A stretch of DNA of 55,595 nucleotides from Phycisphaerales bacterium (GTDB lineage: Bacteria > Planctomycetota > Phycisphaerae > Phycisphaerales > SM1A02), in assembly GCA_028823105.1 (NCBI GenBank), contig JAPKCC010000006.1, forward strand, positions 1 through 55,595. Direction: 5' to 3'. The position numbers were made by a program, and so were the translations under genes. Shown one piece after another: positions 45,772 through 54,763 of this stretch; the first letter of the stretch is position 1, and every line of letters begins with the position of its first letter. The notes beneath the pieces were generated by a model. The model ran no database searches. It was not told the DNA's origin and worked only from the letters and a program-made list of their open reading frames with translations.

Positions 45772-47079
45772 TCACGTGTTGGAGACGGCCACGGCGACCA
45801 GGATGAGGTTGACGAGGACGCTGAGCACAAGTCCCGCGATCATGGCGAGGTTCAGCGCCCGCGTATCGCCCTTCTCACGTCGAGGTGCGTTCATCGAAGG
45901 AGCGCCAGCGTCGGCCGACATCGATGAGACCACGGAAGCGATGTCCATGGCACTGCGGGCGTGTCGAGGTGGGCGCCCAGCCTCTACCTCGTCGAGATCT
46001 TCGAGCAACTCCTCGGCGTTGCGATATCGATCTCTGGGGTCCTTGGCCATCATCATTTCGATGATCTGCGCAAGGCCGCTCGAGATGCTTGGATTGACTT
46101 GATCCGGGGGGATGATCTCGTCCTTCAGATGCCGATGCATGACTTCGGAAGGGTTCTTGCCGTGGAAAGGGACCCGCCCCGTGACCATGTGGTAAAGCGT
46201 AGCGCCGAGCCCGTAGATGTCGGCTTGCGGTCCGATGTCGACCTTTCCTCGGATCTGCTCCGGTGAGATGTAGAAAGGCGTTCCATAGGCTTTTCCAGCC
46301 TCCGCTTCGGCCGCTTCCTTGTCGCTGAGGGCCCGTGCCAGTCCGAGGTCGGCGAGTTTTACATCGCCCGACTCGGTCATCATGATGTTCTTGGGCTTGA
46401 TGTCGCGATGAATGAAGCCGCGAGCATGGGCATGCTGAAGCGCGGAGCCGACCTGTCGGGTGACCGAGATCGCTTCCAACTCCTCGAACCGTTTGTTGGC
46501 GCTGATTCGGTCGAAGACGGTCTCGCCATCCACGAACTCCATCACGAAGAAATGATGTTCGCCGGACTGGGCGACGTCATAGGCCGCAACGATGTTCGGA
46601 TCGTTGAGCTTCGCGGCGGCCCGGCCTTCCTTGTAGAAGCGGGCGATGAAGTCGGCGTTGTCGTTGTATCGACGTGGTAGCACCTTGATGGCGACCAGTC
46701 TGTCGAGCGAGAGCTGCTTGGCGAGAAAGACCGTCGCCATCGCCCCGGCGCCGAGTTTTCGAATGATCTTGTAGCCCGGAATGCGTGCGGTGCTCTTCTC
46801 GGATTCGAGTTCGGTTCGGAGCCGGTCGACTTGGCTGGGGGTCATGAACCCGGAGCGAAGCAGGGCATCCGCCAGACTTCCCTCGGGGTCGTCTTCGCGT
46901 GCATTGCGGACACCCTCGAGCTCATCAGGGCTGACCAGGCCGCGTTCGATGACCACTCGCCCGAGGAGCGTCTCGAACCCGGCACCGGCGCGGCTGCCAC
47001 CTTCGCCGCCACCGTTTCGGGTGGCATCGCTGCTGGTGGACTCTGGCGGGTTGGGAGATGAGTCGGGTTGGTCGCTCAC
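45772..47079 (-). CDS. Transmembrane Ser/Thr protein kinase with an MshEN-like N-terminus
   Basis: GTG 47079 gives 435 residues. A short N-terminal region (about 30-95: LGRVVIERGLVSPDELEGV and LLRSGFMTPSQVDRL) resembles the MshEN/GspE-N fold seen in planctomycete kinases. The Hanks-type catalytic domain follows: KLGAGAMATVFLA (P-loop), VAIKVL (Lys), HRDIKPKNIMM (catalytic loop), DLGLAR in place of DFG, GTPFYISPEQI and DIYGLGATLYHMVTG. One C-terminal membrane helix (LAMIAGLVLSVLVNLILVAV) anchors it with the kinase in the cytoplasm and almost nothing outside, so no sensor domain is seen. Confidence 0.92.
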   Translation of the reverse strand: MSDQPDSSPNPPESTSSDATRNGGGEGGSRAGAGFETLLGRVVIERGLVSPDELEGVRNAREDDPEGSLADALLRSGFMTPSQVDRLRTELESEKSTARIPGYKIIRKLGAGAMATVFLAKQLSLDRLVAIKVLPRRYNDNADFIARFYKEGRAAAKLNDPNIVAAYDVAQSGEHHFFVMEFVDGETVFDRISANKRFEELEAISVTRQVGSALQHAHARGFIHRDIKPKNIMMTESGDVKLADLGLARALSDKEAAEAEAGKAYGTPFYISPEQIRGKVDIGPQADIYGLGATLYHMVTGRVPFHGKNPSEVMHRHLKDEIIPPDQVNPSISSGLAQIIEMMMAKDPRDRYRNAEELLEDLDEVEAGRPPRHARSAMDIASVVSSMSADAGAPSMNAPRREKGDTRALNLAMIAGLVLSVLVNLILVAVAVSNT

Positions 47080-47231
47080 GTCGATGGGTCTTCTCGTCTG
47101 GGAACGGTGTTTGGCGATTTTAGAGTCGAGCGTGGCCCGTCGAGCAGGGTCTAGACCCCTCAACGAACCGAAGATTGAATCGGTGACTATTCTCCGAACT
47201 CCGCAACCTGTCAAGCGAGCCGAGCCGGAAC

Positions 47232-48272
47232 GTGACCGAGACCCAACGAATTCTACTTATCCGTCCGAGTGCCTTGGGCGATGTGTTCCGCTCGATACCG
47301 GTTCTGAACTCACTCTCTCATGCGTTCCCCGGCGTTCCGATCGACTGGGTGGTTCAGGAGGGCTTCCAAGACGCCATCCGGGCACATCCTGCCGTCTCCC
47401 GCGTCATCGGCTTCCCACGACACCGAATTCAGCATTGGTGGCGATCACCGGCCCATTCACGTCGTGCCATCAGTTTCTTTCGCGGGCTTCGTGGAGGGTA
47501 TGAGGTCGTGGTCGACGCTCAGGGGCTTGCTCGAAGCGGACTGATGGCCTTGGCCAGCAGAGGGCGGAGGCGGATTGGATTCGCGGATGCGGGTGAAGGG
47601 GCCTGGCTGGGCTATACGGACCGGATTACGGTGCCAGATGGCCTCCATGCCGTCGATCGCATGCTGGCGCTTCTCAAGGGTGCCGGAATGGAGCCCATTG
47701 CGGACTCGACGCTCTTTGTTCCCGAAGACGTCGAAGTCGACTGGTCTTCGTGGCGGTCGTCGTCGATCGGGGATGACTCGTACGTGGCGTTGGCCCCGAC
47801 CAGTCGATGGGTGAGCAAGGAGTGGCCCGCGGAATTCTGGTCCGAATTGGCGGCACGATTGCTCGGTGATGGTCATGCAAGGCGAATCGTCCTGCTGGGG
47901 GGATCCGGGGAAGTCGAACGGCTCGCGGAGATCGCCGGCGGGAGACGCGGCATCGAGATCGCGGCGGGGCAAGGCACGCTCGCGTTTTCCATGGCGGCGG
48001 TTCGAGATGCATCGCTCGTCGTGGCCAACGATTCCGCGATGATTCACGCCGCCGCCGGTCTGGGCGTGCCACTGGTTGGCCTCTTCGGCCCGACCGACGC
48101 TTCCATTTCGGGCCCCTTTGGCCGAGTCTCGGACTGCATCACGTCGCCAGCCGCAGATCCATCGCTTCATTATCGAGACACGCAGATCGGCGATCGGGTG
48201 ATGCGTGCCATTTCCGTTGATTCCGTGCAGGCGGCTTGTATCGCCAGACTCTCGTCGGAAGGTAAGGCGTGA
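47232..48272 (+). CDS. Lipopolysaccharide heptosyltransferase family protein (GT9)
   Basis: The 346-residue product is a GT-B enzyme starting at a GTG. N-terminal ILLIRPSALGDVFRSIPVLN and the donor-side APTSRWVSKEWPAEFW, VVANDSAMIHAAAGLGVPLVGLFGPT are typical of WaaC/WaaF/WaaQ, which add ADP-L-glycero-D-manno-heptose to the inner core. Which of these it is cannot be told. The presence of hldE downstream in the same operon supports heptose use. Confidence 0.9.
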   Translation: MTETQRILLIRPSALGDVFRSIPVLNSLSHAFPGVPIDWVVQEGFQDAIRAHPAVSRVIGFPRHRIQHWWRSPAHSRRAISFFRGLRGGYEVVVDAQGLARSGLMALASRGRRRIGFADAGEGAWLGYTDRITVPDGLHAVDRMLALLKGAGMEPIADSTLFVPEDVEVDWSSWRSSSIGDDSYVALAPTSRWVSKEWPAEFWSELAARLLGDGHARRIVLLGGSGEVERLAEIAGGRRGIEIAAGQGTLAFSMAAVRDASLVVANDSAMIHAAAGLGVPLVGLFGPTDASISGPFGRVSDCITSPAADPSLHYRDTQIGDRVMRAISVDSVQAACIARLSSEGKA

Positions 48273-48871
48273 CTCGGTCGGTACTTCTTGGGAGTGCGAG
48301 TCCTCGTCGCCGATTGCTGCTCGAGCAGGCAGGCTGGGGTGTCGAGCAGGTCGCACCTGCGATCGACGACGGTCGGATTCACCTTGAGACCGATTCCCCT
48401 CCGCAGATCGTCGAGGCACTGGCCTGGTTCAAGGCCGCGCAGATCGGTCCGCCGTGCCATCCGCATGTTGCGTGCGTTGCTGCCGACACCGTGTGCGTGG
48501 TCGATGGCGAGATCCTCGGCAAGCCGCGGGATCGGGAGCACGCGGCGCGAATGATCGGCAGCATGGTGGGGCGGCGTCACCAGACGATCACCGGCGTCTG
48601 CGTTCGGGATCGAGCAGGCGGGAGACTTCTCTTCAGCGACGTCGCCAGCGTCGAGATCGGTGATCTCTCACCGGAAACGCTGGATCGGTATCTCGATTCG
48701 GGGGAATGGAACGGGAAGGCGGGTGGCTACAACTTGATCGATCGGGTCGAGGATGGCTGGCCGCTGGCATGTGTCGATGATCCGACGACCGTCATGGGTC
48801 TGCCGATCCGTCGCCTGATTCCAATTCTCGATCGGATGGATCGAGGGCATCGGTCTGAAGGGCGTCGATGA
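48269..48871 (+). CDS. Maf-like nucleotide pyrophosphatase
   Basis: The 200-residue product starts at a GTG overlapping the GT9 stop. It has GSASPRRRLLLEQAG, the acidic AADTVCVVDGEILGKPRD and the motif EWNGKAGGYNLIDR. Maf enzymes hydrolyse (modified) nucleoside triphosphates such as dTTP/UTP or m7GTP. The end of the typical motif GKAGxYxIQ reads GKAGGYNLID, a small divergence. Confidence 0.9.
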   Translation: MTRSVLLGSASPRRRLLLEQAGWGVEQVAPAIDDGRIHLETDSPPQIVEALAWFKAAQIGPPCHPHVACVAADTVCVVDGEILGKPRDREHAARMIGSMVGRRHQTITGVCVRDRAGGRLLFSDVASVEIGDLSPETLDRYLDSGEWNGKAGGYNLIDRVEDGWPLACVDDPTTVMGLPIRRLIPILDRMDRGHRSEGRR

Positions 48872-49347
48872 TCACGTTCTCAAGTTTCTCCAGACCGCCC
48901 TGCGGCGTCGATGATGTTCTGTACCGACCCTTCTTGGGGCTGGGCCGAACCCACCTTTCCGCCCCGACGGTGACGGCGATCGCCATGCCTCTTCTGCTCG
49001 CTGGTTTCTGGTACTGGCGTCGACTGGGGCGAATCTCCGTCCTTCCGATTCGGCGTCGGATCCGGCGGATCAGCCTCTTGATGGCCGGCGTCGCGATGAT
49101 TGCGACCGCGGCGGCAACCGGTTGGATCGACCCCGATGTGTGGCCGATCTCCTACCTTTCCGTGTGGGCAGTCGCGATGATCACCCTCTTGATCCTCGTT
49201 TTGTGCGCGGTCCTCGACGCCGTCGTCTCGATCCGGCGGCATCAGCGAATCGTCGATCGTCGTCTGTTCCGGGATACGATCCGCCTCCGATCGGCCATCG
49301 AGCGGTCCGGCGTGGACCATGTTGGGAAGGAGCCGCCGAATGCATGA
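48868..49347 (+). CDS. Small membrane protein of unknown function
   Basis: The 159-residue product begins at ATG 48868, overlapping the maf stop (ATGA). Three hydrophobic segments (TVTAIAMPLLLAGFWYW, ISLLMAGVAMIATAAATG, YLSVWAVAMITLLILVLCAV) flank a very basic loop (RRIRRIS) and the C-terminus is charged. No family recognised. Its stop overlaps the lpxK start, so it belongs to the LPS operon. Confidence 0.75.
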   Translation: MITFSSFSRPPCGVDDVLYRPFLGLGRTHLSAPTVTAIAMPLLLAGFWYWRRLGRISVLPIRRRIRRISLLMAGVAMIATAAATGWIDPDVWPISYLSVWAVAMITLLILVLCAVLDAVVSIRRHQRIVDRRLFRDTIRLRSAIERSGVDHVGKEPPNA

Positions 49348-50359
49348 GCCATCACCATGGGTTTCGATCCTGCTACGACCGGCGAGTTGGTGCTTCGAAG
49401 CGATCGTGCAGGTCCGACGTCGTCGATTCGATTCCGGGCGAGGAAGCGTTCGTCTCGGCATGCCGGTGATTTCCGTGGGGAACCTCACTGCCGGAGGCAC
49501 CGGAAAGACGCCGATGTGCCGATGGATCGTGGAGCAGGTCCAGGACGCGGGAAGGCGACCAGCCATCGCGCTCCGTGGATACCGCGCTGCCGCCACCGGA
49601 TTCTCGGATGAAGCCGCGGAATACGAGGAACGACTTGATGGAGTCCCGATCGCGGTCGGCGCCGACCGGGTCGCCTCCGTCTCCCTGATCGATCCTCCGC
49701 CCCAGGTCCTTGTGCTCGATGATGGTTTTCAGCATCGCCGTGTCCATCGTGATCTGGACGTCGTGCTCATCGATGCGACGCGCCCCGGACTCGATCAACC
49801 GATGCTTCCCGCAGGCATTCGCCGGGAGCCCTGCAGCGCGCTGCGCCGCGCGGACGCGGTGATCGTGACGCGTTCATCCGGCGTCGATCAGTCGCTGTCC
49901 GAGGTGATCGAACGTCACCACGGTCGACCGCCGCTTGCGTGGACCAGGCATCGATGGACGAGTGTCATGGAATTTCGTGAGGAGAAAAAAACAGAACTCG
50001 AGATCGGGCAGTTGCAAGGCCGGCGTCTGGCGACCTTGTTTGGTGTCGGCAACCCGGCATCCATTCGAGATGCCGTCGAGTCAGCAGGCGGGGTGATCGT
50101 GCATGACCAACCCGCTCGTGATCACGCGGCGCATGACGCCGCGAGCGTGTCGCGCCTCGTCGCCGCCGCGAGGGCGGCGGGGGCGGATGCGGTCATCACG
50201 ACCTTCAAGGACTGGGTCAAGCTTCGGCTGCATATCACGAGCCTTGACGGTCTTCCGGTCATCGTGCCGATGGTGGAAATCGAGTTTCTAGAGGGTGAAG
50301 AGCTCTTTCGAGGTCTCATCGACGAGGTGCTCGAAGCATCGCCGTCGGTTCCGGGGTGA
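49340..50359 (+). CDS. lpxK: Tetraacyldisaccharide 4'-kinase LpxK
   Basis: Phosphorylates the 4' position of the lipid A disaccharide at the inner membrane. ATG 49340 has AAGGAG upstream and overlaps the previous stop by 8 bases; 339 residues. Markers: VISVGNLTAGGTGKTPM (Walker A), ALRGYRAA, VLDDGFQHRRVHRDLD and the C-terminal TFKDWVKL. The usual N-terminal amphipathic region precedes it. Its presence shows lipid A synthesis, hence an LPS-type outer membrane. Confidence 0.94.
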   Translation: MHEPSPWVSILLRPASWCFEAIVQVRRRRFDSGRGSVRLGMPVISVGNLTAGGTGKTPMCRWIVEQVQDAGRRPAIALRGYRAAATGFSDEAAEYEERLDGVPIAVGADRVASVSLIDPPPQVLVLDDGFQHRRVHRDLDVVLIDATRPGLDQPMLPAGIRREPCSALRRADAVIVTRSSGVDQSLSEVIERHHGRPPLAWTRHRWTSVMEFREEKKTELEIGQLQGRRLATLFGVGNPASIRDAVESAGGVIVHDQPARDHAAHDAASVSRLVAAARAAGADAVITTFKDWVKLRLHITSLDGLPVIVPMVEIEFLEGEELFRGLIDEVLEASPSVPG

Positions 50360-51897
50360 TATTCTCCCCAGCCGTGACTGACCCAATCCACAACACCGCC
50401 GCCGAACCTGGCATCGATTTCGTCGAGGCGGTCGCTCGATTGAAGGGGGGGCGACTCCTGCTGGTCGGTGATCTCATGCTCGACGAGACGGTCCGTGGTG
50501 CCGCCGAGAGGCTGAGTCCCGATGCGCCGGTTCCCGTGCTTTCGATCGACGGCGAGTCAGCCATTGATCGCCGTCCCGGTGGGACCGGCAACGTCGCGGC
50601 CTGTCTGAGAGGACTTGAGGCGGAAGTTTCGGTCGTCGGCCTGGTTGGCGACGACGAGTCTGGTCGGCATCTCACGGCCTTGCTTGAGTTGGCAGGTTGC
50701 GAGACGGGGGGAATCGTGATCGACTCGAGTCGGCCGACCACCGTCAAGCGAAGTCTGGTCGGCCTGGCGCAACATCGACATCCCCAGAAGATGTTCAGGC
50801 TCGATGTGGAGTCTCGAAAACCGGCGTCCGACGAAGTCGTCGATCGGCTTCTTCAATCGATCGACGCCCGGATCGGCGATGTCGACTGCATCTGCCTCGA
50901 GGACTATGACAAGGGCGCCTGTCCTCCGGCGTTGTGCCAGGCGCTGGTGGAACGATGTCGGACTCGTGGCATTCCGCTCTTGGTGGATCCCGCTGCGATC
51001 GAGGATTACGCTCGCTATGCAGGGGCAAACCTGATCACGCCGAATCGAAGTGAAGCCGAACTGGCGATGAATCGCCCCGGCGGTTTGAAGACGGATCTCG
51101 GGGCGGCAGTCGGAATCGCGACCGGACTCCGCGAAAGGCATGGGTTCGATGTCGTGGTTCTGACGTTGGATCGGGATGGCGCCATGATGGCAAGCGAAAG
51201 CGGATGCACGCATCTCCCGACAAAGGCGAAGTCCGTCTACGACGTGACTGGTGCAGGCGACATGGTTCTGGCGGCGCTGGCCGTGGCCTGGGCGCACGGC
51301 TTGTGTGGCGTCGAGGGCGTGCGGCTCGCAAATCTCGCCGCCGGAATCGAAGTCGGGTTGACAGGGGCGCAGCCCGTCCCGCTGGCCGATCTGCGAAGGG
51401 CCGCGCTTCAGGCAAGCGGTGCCGGACGCGGAAAAGTACGCCAACTGGAGCATCTGCTTCTTGAGTTGGATGTCCTTCGTCGTGACGGGCGACGCATCGT
51501 GCTGACCAACGGTTGCTTCGACGTCATTCACGCGGGTCATGTCGCATATCTCAAGGAGGCGCGTCAGCAAGGGGACGTGCTGGTCGTCGGGATCAACGCC
51601 GATGCTTCCGTACGGGCGCTCAAAGGCCCAGAGAGACCGATCTTCAACGAGGCGGAACGGCTCGAAGTGCTTTCCGAGTTTCAGTCGATCGATTACCTCG
51701 TGGTGTTCGAGGAACCGACCGCCGATCGTCTGATCGAGTCCGTCGCCCCGAACGTGTACGTGAAGGGGGGGGACTACCACGCGACGGAGATCGCGGAGTT
51801 CGACCTTCTGAAGCGGCTGGGAATCGAGATTGGCATTCTGGCGCACCGGCCTGGTCTTGGCTCGACCGCCATCATCGATCGACTTCGCGCCCCCTGA
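50356..51897 (+). CDS. hldE: Bifunctional heptose-7-phosphate kinase / heptose-1-phosphate adenylyltransferase
   Basis: Makes ADP-heptose for LPS cores. GTG 50356 overlaps the lpxK stop; 513 residues, the size of fused HldE/RfaE. The N-terminal ribokinase-fold domain (about 1-345) has LLVGDLMLDETVRG, PGGTGNVAACLRGL and catalytic DVTGAGDMVLAALA. The C-terminal nucleotidyltransferase domain (370-513) has TNGCFDVIHAGHVAYLKEAR with the HxGH motif and KGPERPIFNEAERLE. Both activities therefore appear intact. Confidence 0.95.
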   Translation: MIFSPAVTDPIHNTAAEPGIDFVEAVARLKGGRLLLVGDLMLDETVRGAAERLSPDAPVPVLSIDGESAIDRRPGGTGNVAACLRGLEAEVSVVGLVGDDESGRHLTALLELAGCETGGIVIDSSRPTTVKRSLVGLAQHRHPQKMFRLDVESRKPASDEVVDRLLQSIDARIGDVDCICLEDYDKGACPPALCQALVERCRTRGIPLLVDPAAIEDYARYAGANLITPNRSEAELAMNRPGGLKTDLGAAVGIATGLRERHGFDVVVLTLDRDGAMMASESGCTHLPTKAKSVYDVTGAGDMVLAALAVAWAHGLCGVEGVRLANLAAGIEVGLTGAQPVPLADLRRAALQASGAGRGKVRQLEHLLLELDVLRRDGRRIVLTNGCFDVIHAGHVAYLKEARQQGDVLVVGINADASVRALKGPERPIFNEAERLEVLSEFQSIDYLVVFEEPTADRLIESVAPNVYVKGGDYHATEIAEFDLLKRLGIEIGILAHRPGLGSTAIIDRLRAP

Positions 51898-52021
51898 TCG
51901 AGCCGAAATCCGCCACCGTCGACATGGTCCGAGAACCCGATCCGCGGGGCAAAATCTCGCGTCGATTTCTAGAAAATGAGTGGTCTAAGTTCATTCTGCG
52001 CAGATACTTGGCGTTCAGCCA

Positions 52022-52381
52022 ATGTTCTACTATCAATCAGCCAATCTCGGTCGGATCGCACTCTTGAGTGTGGCATTGGCGGGCTGTCAGGCTCAGAAAG
52101 CAGCCACGTCCGCACCGGCGGTTCGATCGATCGTCAACCCGACCGCGTCCGTGCTGGTCCTCCCGTCGGCTCAACAGCGGATGCTGGCGCTGGACACCGG
52201 AATTACAGGCTCCTGGGCCGGTTCCGGGCGGAATAACAGGCTTCTCGGTGGCGAGCCGTACTCTGTCGCGGGTCCCTCAGTCGCCCTTCGGCAAATGGAC
52301 GACCGTCAGCGGATCATCAACGGGCAGGTCCGATCGACTCTGACGCTCCGAACCAGAGATCAGACGGTCAAGTCCCGCTGA
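52022..52381 (+). CDS. Small lipoprotein of unknown function
   Basis: A 119-residue frame with a signal peptide and lipobox (SVALAGC, Cys near residue 22), then a small Ser/Arg-rich domain without a recognised family. It follows hldE after 124 bases without clear terminator, so co-transcription is possible. The call rests on the lipobox and clean composition. Confidence 0.55.
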   Translation: MFYYQSANLGRIALLSVALAGCQAQKAATSAPAVRSIVNPTASVLVLPSAQQRMLALDTGITGSWAGSGRNNRLLGGEPYSVAGPSVALRQMDDRQRIINGQVRSTLTLRTRDQTVKSR

Positions 52382-52486
52382 GCCAACGATTCAAGAAAAG
52401 GCTCAGAGTGTCTCCTCGACGCCGTTTTCGACCCCGTCGAGTGTCTGTAAGTCCTTCTTCAACTTGAAGTTAGGTGAATGAAGCCC

Positions 52487-52516
52487 TTGACAGGAGGGGG
52501 GGTTGACTTCGATACT
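52487..52516 (+). promoter_or_regulatory. Sigma-70-type promoter of the HU/IHF gene
   Basis: TTGACA at 52487-52492 is followed after 18 bases by GATACT at 52511-52516, a consensus -35 with a fair -10, about 80 bases before the start codon. The only clear promoter found in the window. Confidence 0.55.
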
Positions 52517-52598
52517 CAGAAGTCGTGGTATCGGGTTTCGGGGAGGAATGGCCGGTAGGCCCACGTTGATCATTCACCACAGCGGAGCGCGTCAAGAA

Positions 52599-52937
52599 AT
52601 GCCGATCAACCCACCGACCACCACTGGAAAGACCATCACAAAGAAAGACATGGTCGAGCGAATCGCAGCGGAGACCAATCAGCCTCGCTCCGAGGTAAAA
52701 AAGACGATCCAGGCTTTTCTCGACGAGGTGATCGAAGAGCTTGGTCGAGGACACCGGCTCGAGTTCCGAGACTTCGGTGTCTTTGAGATTCGAGAGCAGG
52801 CACCGCGTCGAGCGCAGAACCCCAAGACGCTCGAGCAAGTCGCGATTCCGGCCCGGAAGACGGTGAAATTCAAGACCGGGCGCTTGATGAAATCGCGCAT
52901 CGTCGGACCCGAAGTCGACGATCTCGATGACCAATAG
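52599..52937 (+). CDS. HU/IHF-family DNA-binding protein
   Basis: Histone-like dimeric protein that bends DNA. ATG 52599 (MPINPPTTTG) gives 112 residues; an ATG at 52548 has GGAGG too close to it. Core: ITKKDMVERIAAETNQPRSEV, FGVFEIREQAPRRAQNPKT with the DNA-intercalating beta-arm containing the conserved Pro (VAIPARKTVKFKTG). The C-terminus has an acidic extension (EVDDLDDQ). Confidence 0.93.
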   Translation: MPINPPTTTGKTITKKDMVERIAAETNQPRSEVKKTIQAFLDEVIEELGRGHRLEFRDFGVFEIREQAPRRAQNPKTLEQVAIPARKTVKFKTGRLMKSRIVGPEVDDLDDQ

Positions 52938-52980
52938 TTCGATTCCGCCCTTCTGCCGGACGGCTTGAAGGATCGGTTCT

Positions 52981-52998
52981 TCCACAACCGGTTGTGGA
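52981..52998. promoter_or_regulatory. Perfect 18-bp palindrome upstream of dnaB
   Basis: TCCACAACCGGTTGTGGA is its own reverse complement and lies about 45 bases after the HU/IHF gene and 63 bases before dnaB. It lacks a T tract, so it is not a good terminator. Each half contains TCCACA, the right part of the DnaA-box consensus TTATCCACA (7 of 9 bases match on both sides: TCTTCCACA and TCGTCCACA). Confidence 0.7.
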
Positions 52999-53060
52999 CG
53001 ATGCGTCGCGGCACGGATCGCCGCCGGCAAGGTTCTTGATTCACGGGGACAATCTTGACC

Positions 53061-54539
53061 ATGAACGAGTCTCAGGGACGATCCCGAAAACGTCTTCGCG
53101 AAGAACGACCGACGCTCCGCGCCGACGAGTTAACTCGTCTCGCCGAAGCCATTCCGCCGCATGCGATGGAAGCTGAGATCTCCTTGCTCGGGTCGATGAT
53201 TCTCGATCCTCGAGTAATCGCGGACATCATCAATGTCGTCAAGACCGGTGGCGACTTTCATCGACCCGCCCACACGATCCTCTTCGATCTGATGATCGAG
53301 TGTTACGACAAGACGGCATCGCTCGATGTGGTCCAGCTGCATCAGATCCTTAGCGACAAGTCGCTGCTCGATGAAGTTGGCGGGATGGATTACCTGGTGC
53401 ATCTCGCGGAGAGTGTTCCCACGGCCGCGAACGCAACGAGGTACGCGCGTCTGGTCCGCGAGAAGGCGACGCTCCGGGAGTTGATCGCCGCAGCCGGAGA
53501 GACCCTTCGGGATGCTCATCAGGGCGAACTCGAAGTCGTTGAGGTGCTTGAGGCGGCGGAGAAGCGGATTTTTCAGATCGCGGAACACCGCGAGCAGCAG
53601 AGCGCGTCGTCGCTCAACGTCCTCCTCGATGAAGTGATGAAGTCGATCGAGGAATCCGATGGCTCGAGGTTCAGCGGCGTTCCCACGGGATTCGGCGAAC
53701 TCGACGATATGCTCAATGGCTTTCAACGAGGCGAGTTGCTCATTCTCGCGGCTCGTCCATCAATGGGAAAGACGGCGTTCGCGCTGAACATCGCGGAGCA
53801 GATGGCGGTGGCCGGCCACCCGACAGCGATCTTCAGTCTCGAGATGGGCAAGCAGCAACTGGTACAGCGGATGCTCTGTGCACGAGGGCAGATCGATTCG
53901 CAGCGGCTGCGCCGAGGCCAGCTTCGAGACGAGGACTACAAACGCCTGATGGCCGCGTGCAACGACCTTTCCGAGGCACCGGTCTACATCGACGATACGC
54001 CGGGATTGACGCTGCTCCAGCTTCGCTCGAAGGCCCGTCGGATGAAGGACCGCCACGACATCGGGGCGATCGTGATCGACTATCTGCAGTTGATGAGCGC
54101 GGGCGGACGGGTTGAGAGCCGGCAACTTGAAGTCTCGGAGATTAGTCGAGGCGTCAAGGCAATGGCCCGTGAGATAAACGTGCCGGTGCTGTGTCTGAGT
54201 CAGCTCAATCGTGCGGCGGAACAACGCGAGGGGCATCGTCCCCGGATGAGCGATCTCCGTGAGTCCGGGGCGATCGAACAAGACGCCGACGTGGTGATGA
54301 TGCTCCACCGGGAGGAGTACTACCACAAGGGCGAGCCGGAATGGGCGGAACAGAATCCGGACAAGGCGGGTATCGCGGAAGTCATCGTTGCGAAACAGCG
54401 GAACGGGCCGACCGGCGTCGTGACGCTTGGCTGGAATGCCCAGAGCACCCGATTCCATGACCTCACGTACGCCACGCCACCCCCGGGCGCAGCTTCGGCA
54501 GACTCGGGTTGGAGCGGTTCCGCCGGTATCCCGATCTGA
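53061..54539 (+). CDS. dnaB: Replicative DNA helicase DnaB
   Basis: Hexameric fork helicase. ATG 53061 gives 492 residues. N-terminal helical domain with PHAMEAEISLLGSMI (about 34-130), then the RecA-like motor: Walker A AARPSMGKTAFALNIAEQM, Walker B region GAIVIDYLQLMSAGG, the catalytic and DNA-binding loops VLCLSQLNRAAEQR and the arginine-finger region RMSDLRESGAIEQDADVV. A complete and ordinary DnaB. Confidence 0.96.
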   Translation: MNESQGRSRKRLREERPTLRADELTRLAEAIPPHAMEAEISLLGSMILDPRVIADIINVVKTGGDFHRPAHTILFDLMIECYDKTASLDVVQLHQILSDKSLLDEVGGMDYLVHLAESVPTAANATRYARLVREKATLRELIAAAGETLRDAHQGELEVVEVLEAAEKRIFQIAEHREQQSASSLNVLLDEVMKSIEESDGSRFSGVPTGFGELDDMLNGFQRGELLILAARPSMGKTAFALNIAEQMAVAGHPTAIFSLEMGKQQLVQRMLCARGQIDSQRLRRGQLRDEDYKRLMAACNDLSEAPVYIDDTPGLTLLQLRSKARRMKDRHDIGAIVIDYLQLMSAGGRVESRQLEVSEISRGVKAMAREINVPVLCLSQLNRAAEQREGHRPRMSDLRESGAIEQDADVVMMLHREEYYHKGEPEWAEQNPDKAGIAEVIVAKQRNGPTGVVTLGWNAQSTRFHDLTYATPPPGAASADSGWSGSAGIPI

Positions 54540-54630
54540 GTACCGTCGGGGCACATCCGCGAAGAAGCCTGTCGGATCTGCAATCCAGCAAGATGGAACC
54601 TCGTTTTTATTCTGGAGTCGGTCGAAGTCG

Positions 54631-54670
54631 CGTGCCATCACGTGCCATCACGTGGCATCACGTGGCGTCT
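54631..54670 (+). repeat. Four 10-bp direct repeats upstream of the ECF sigma gene
   Basis: CGTGCCATCA, CGTGCCATCA, CGTGGCATCA and CGTGGCGTCT follow one another without gaps, that is one unit per helical turn. Centred about 110 bases upstream of the sigma-factor start and just after dnaB. Confidence 0.85.
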
Positions 54671-54763
54671 CGCATCTCGGCGGCTGAAGGGCGGTAGAGT
54701 TCGACCCGTACCGCGGCGCCCACCGACGTGGCGGCCGAAGATTCGACTGGCAGACCTCCTGGC

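Noticed and set aside
50557-51846. Minus-strand frame of 429 codons opposite hldE
   Set aside because: hldE is unambiguous, and the antisense product shows no motifs or sensible composition.
54631-54670. CRISPR-like array
   Set aside because: 10-bp units without spacers are simple tandem repeats, not a CRISPR.
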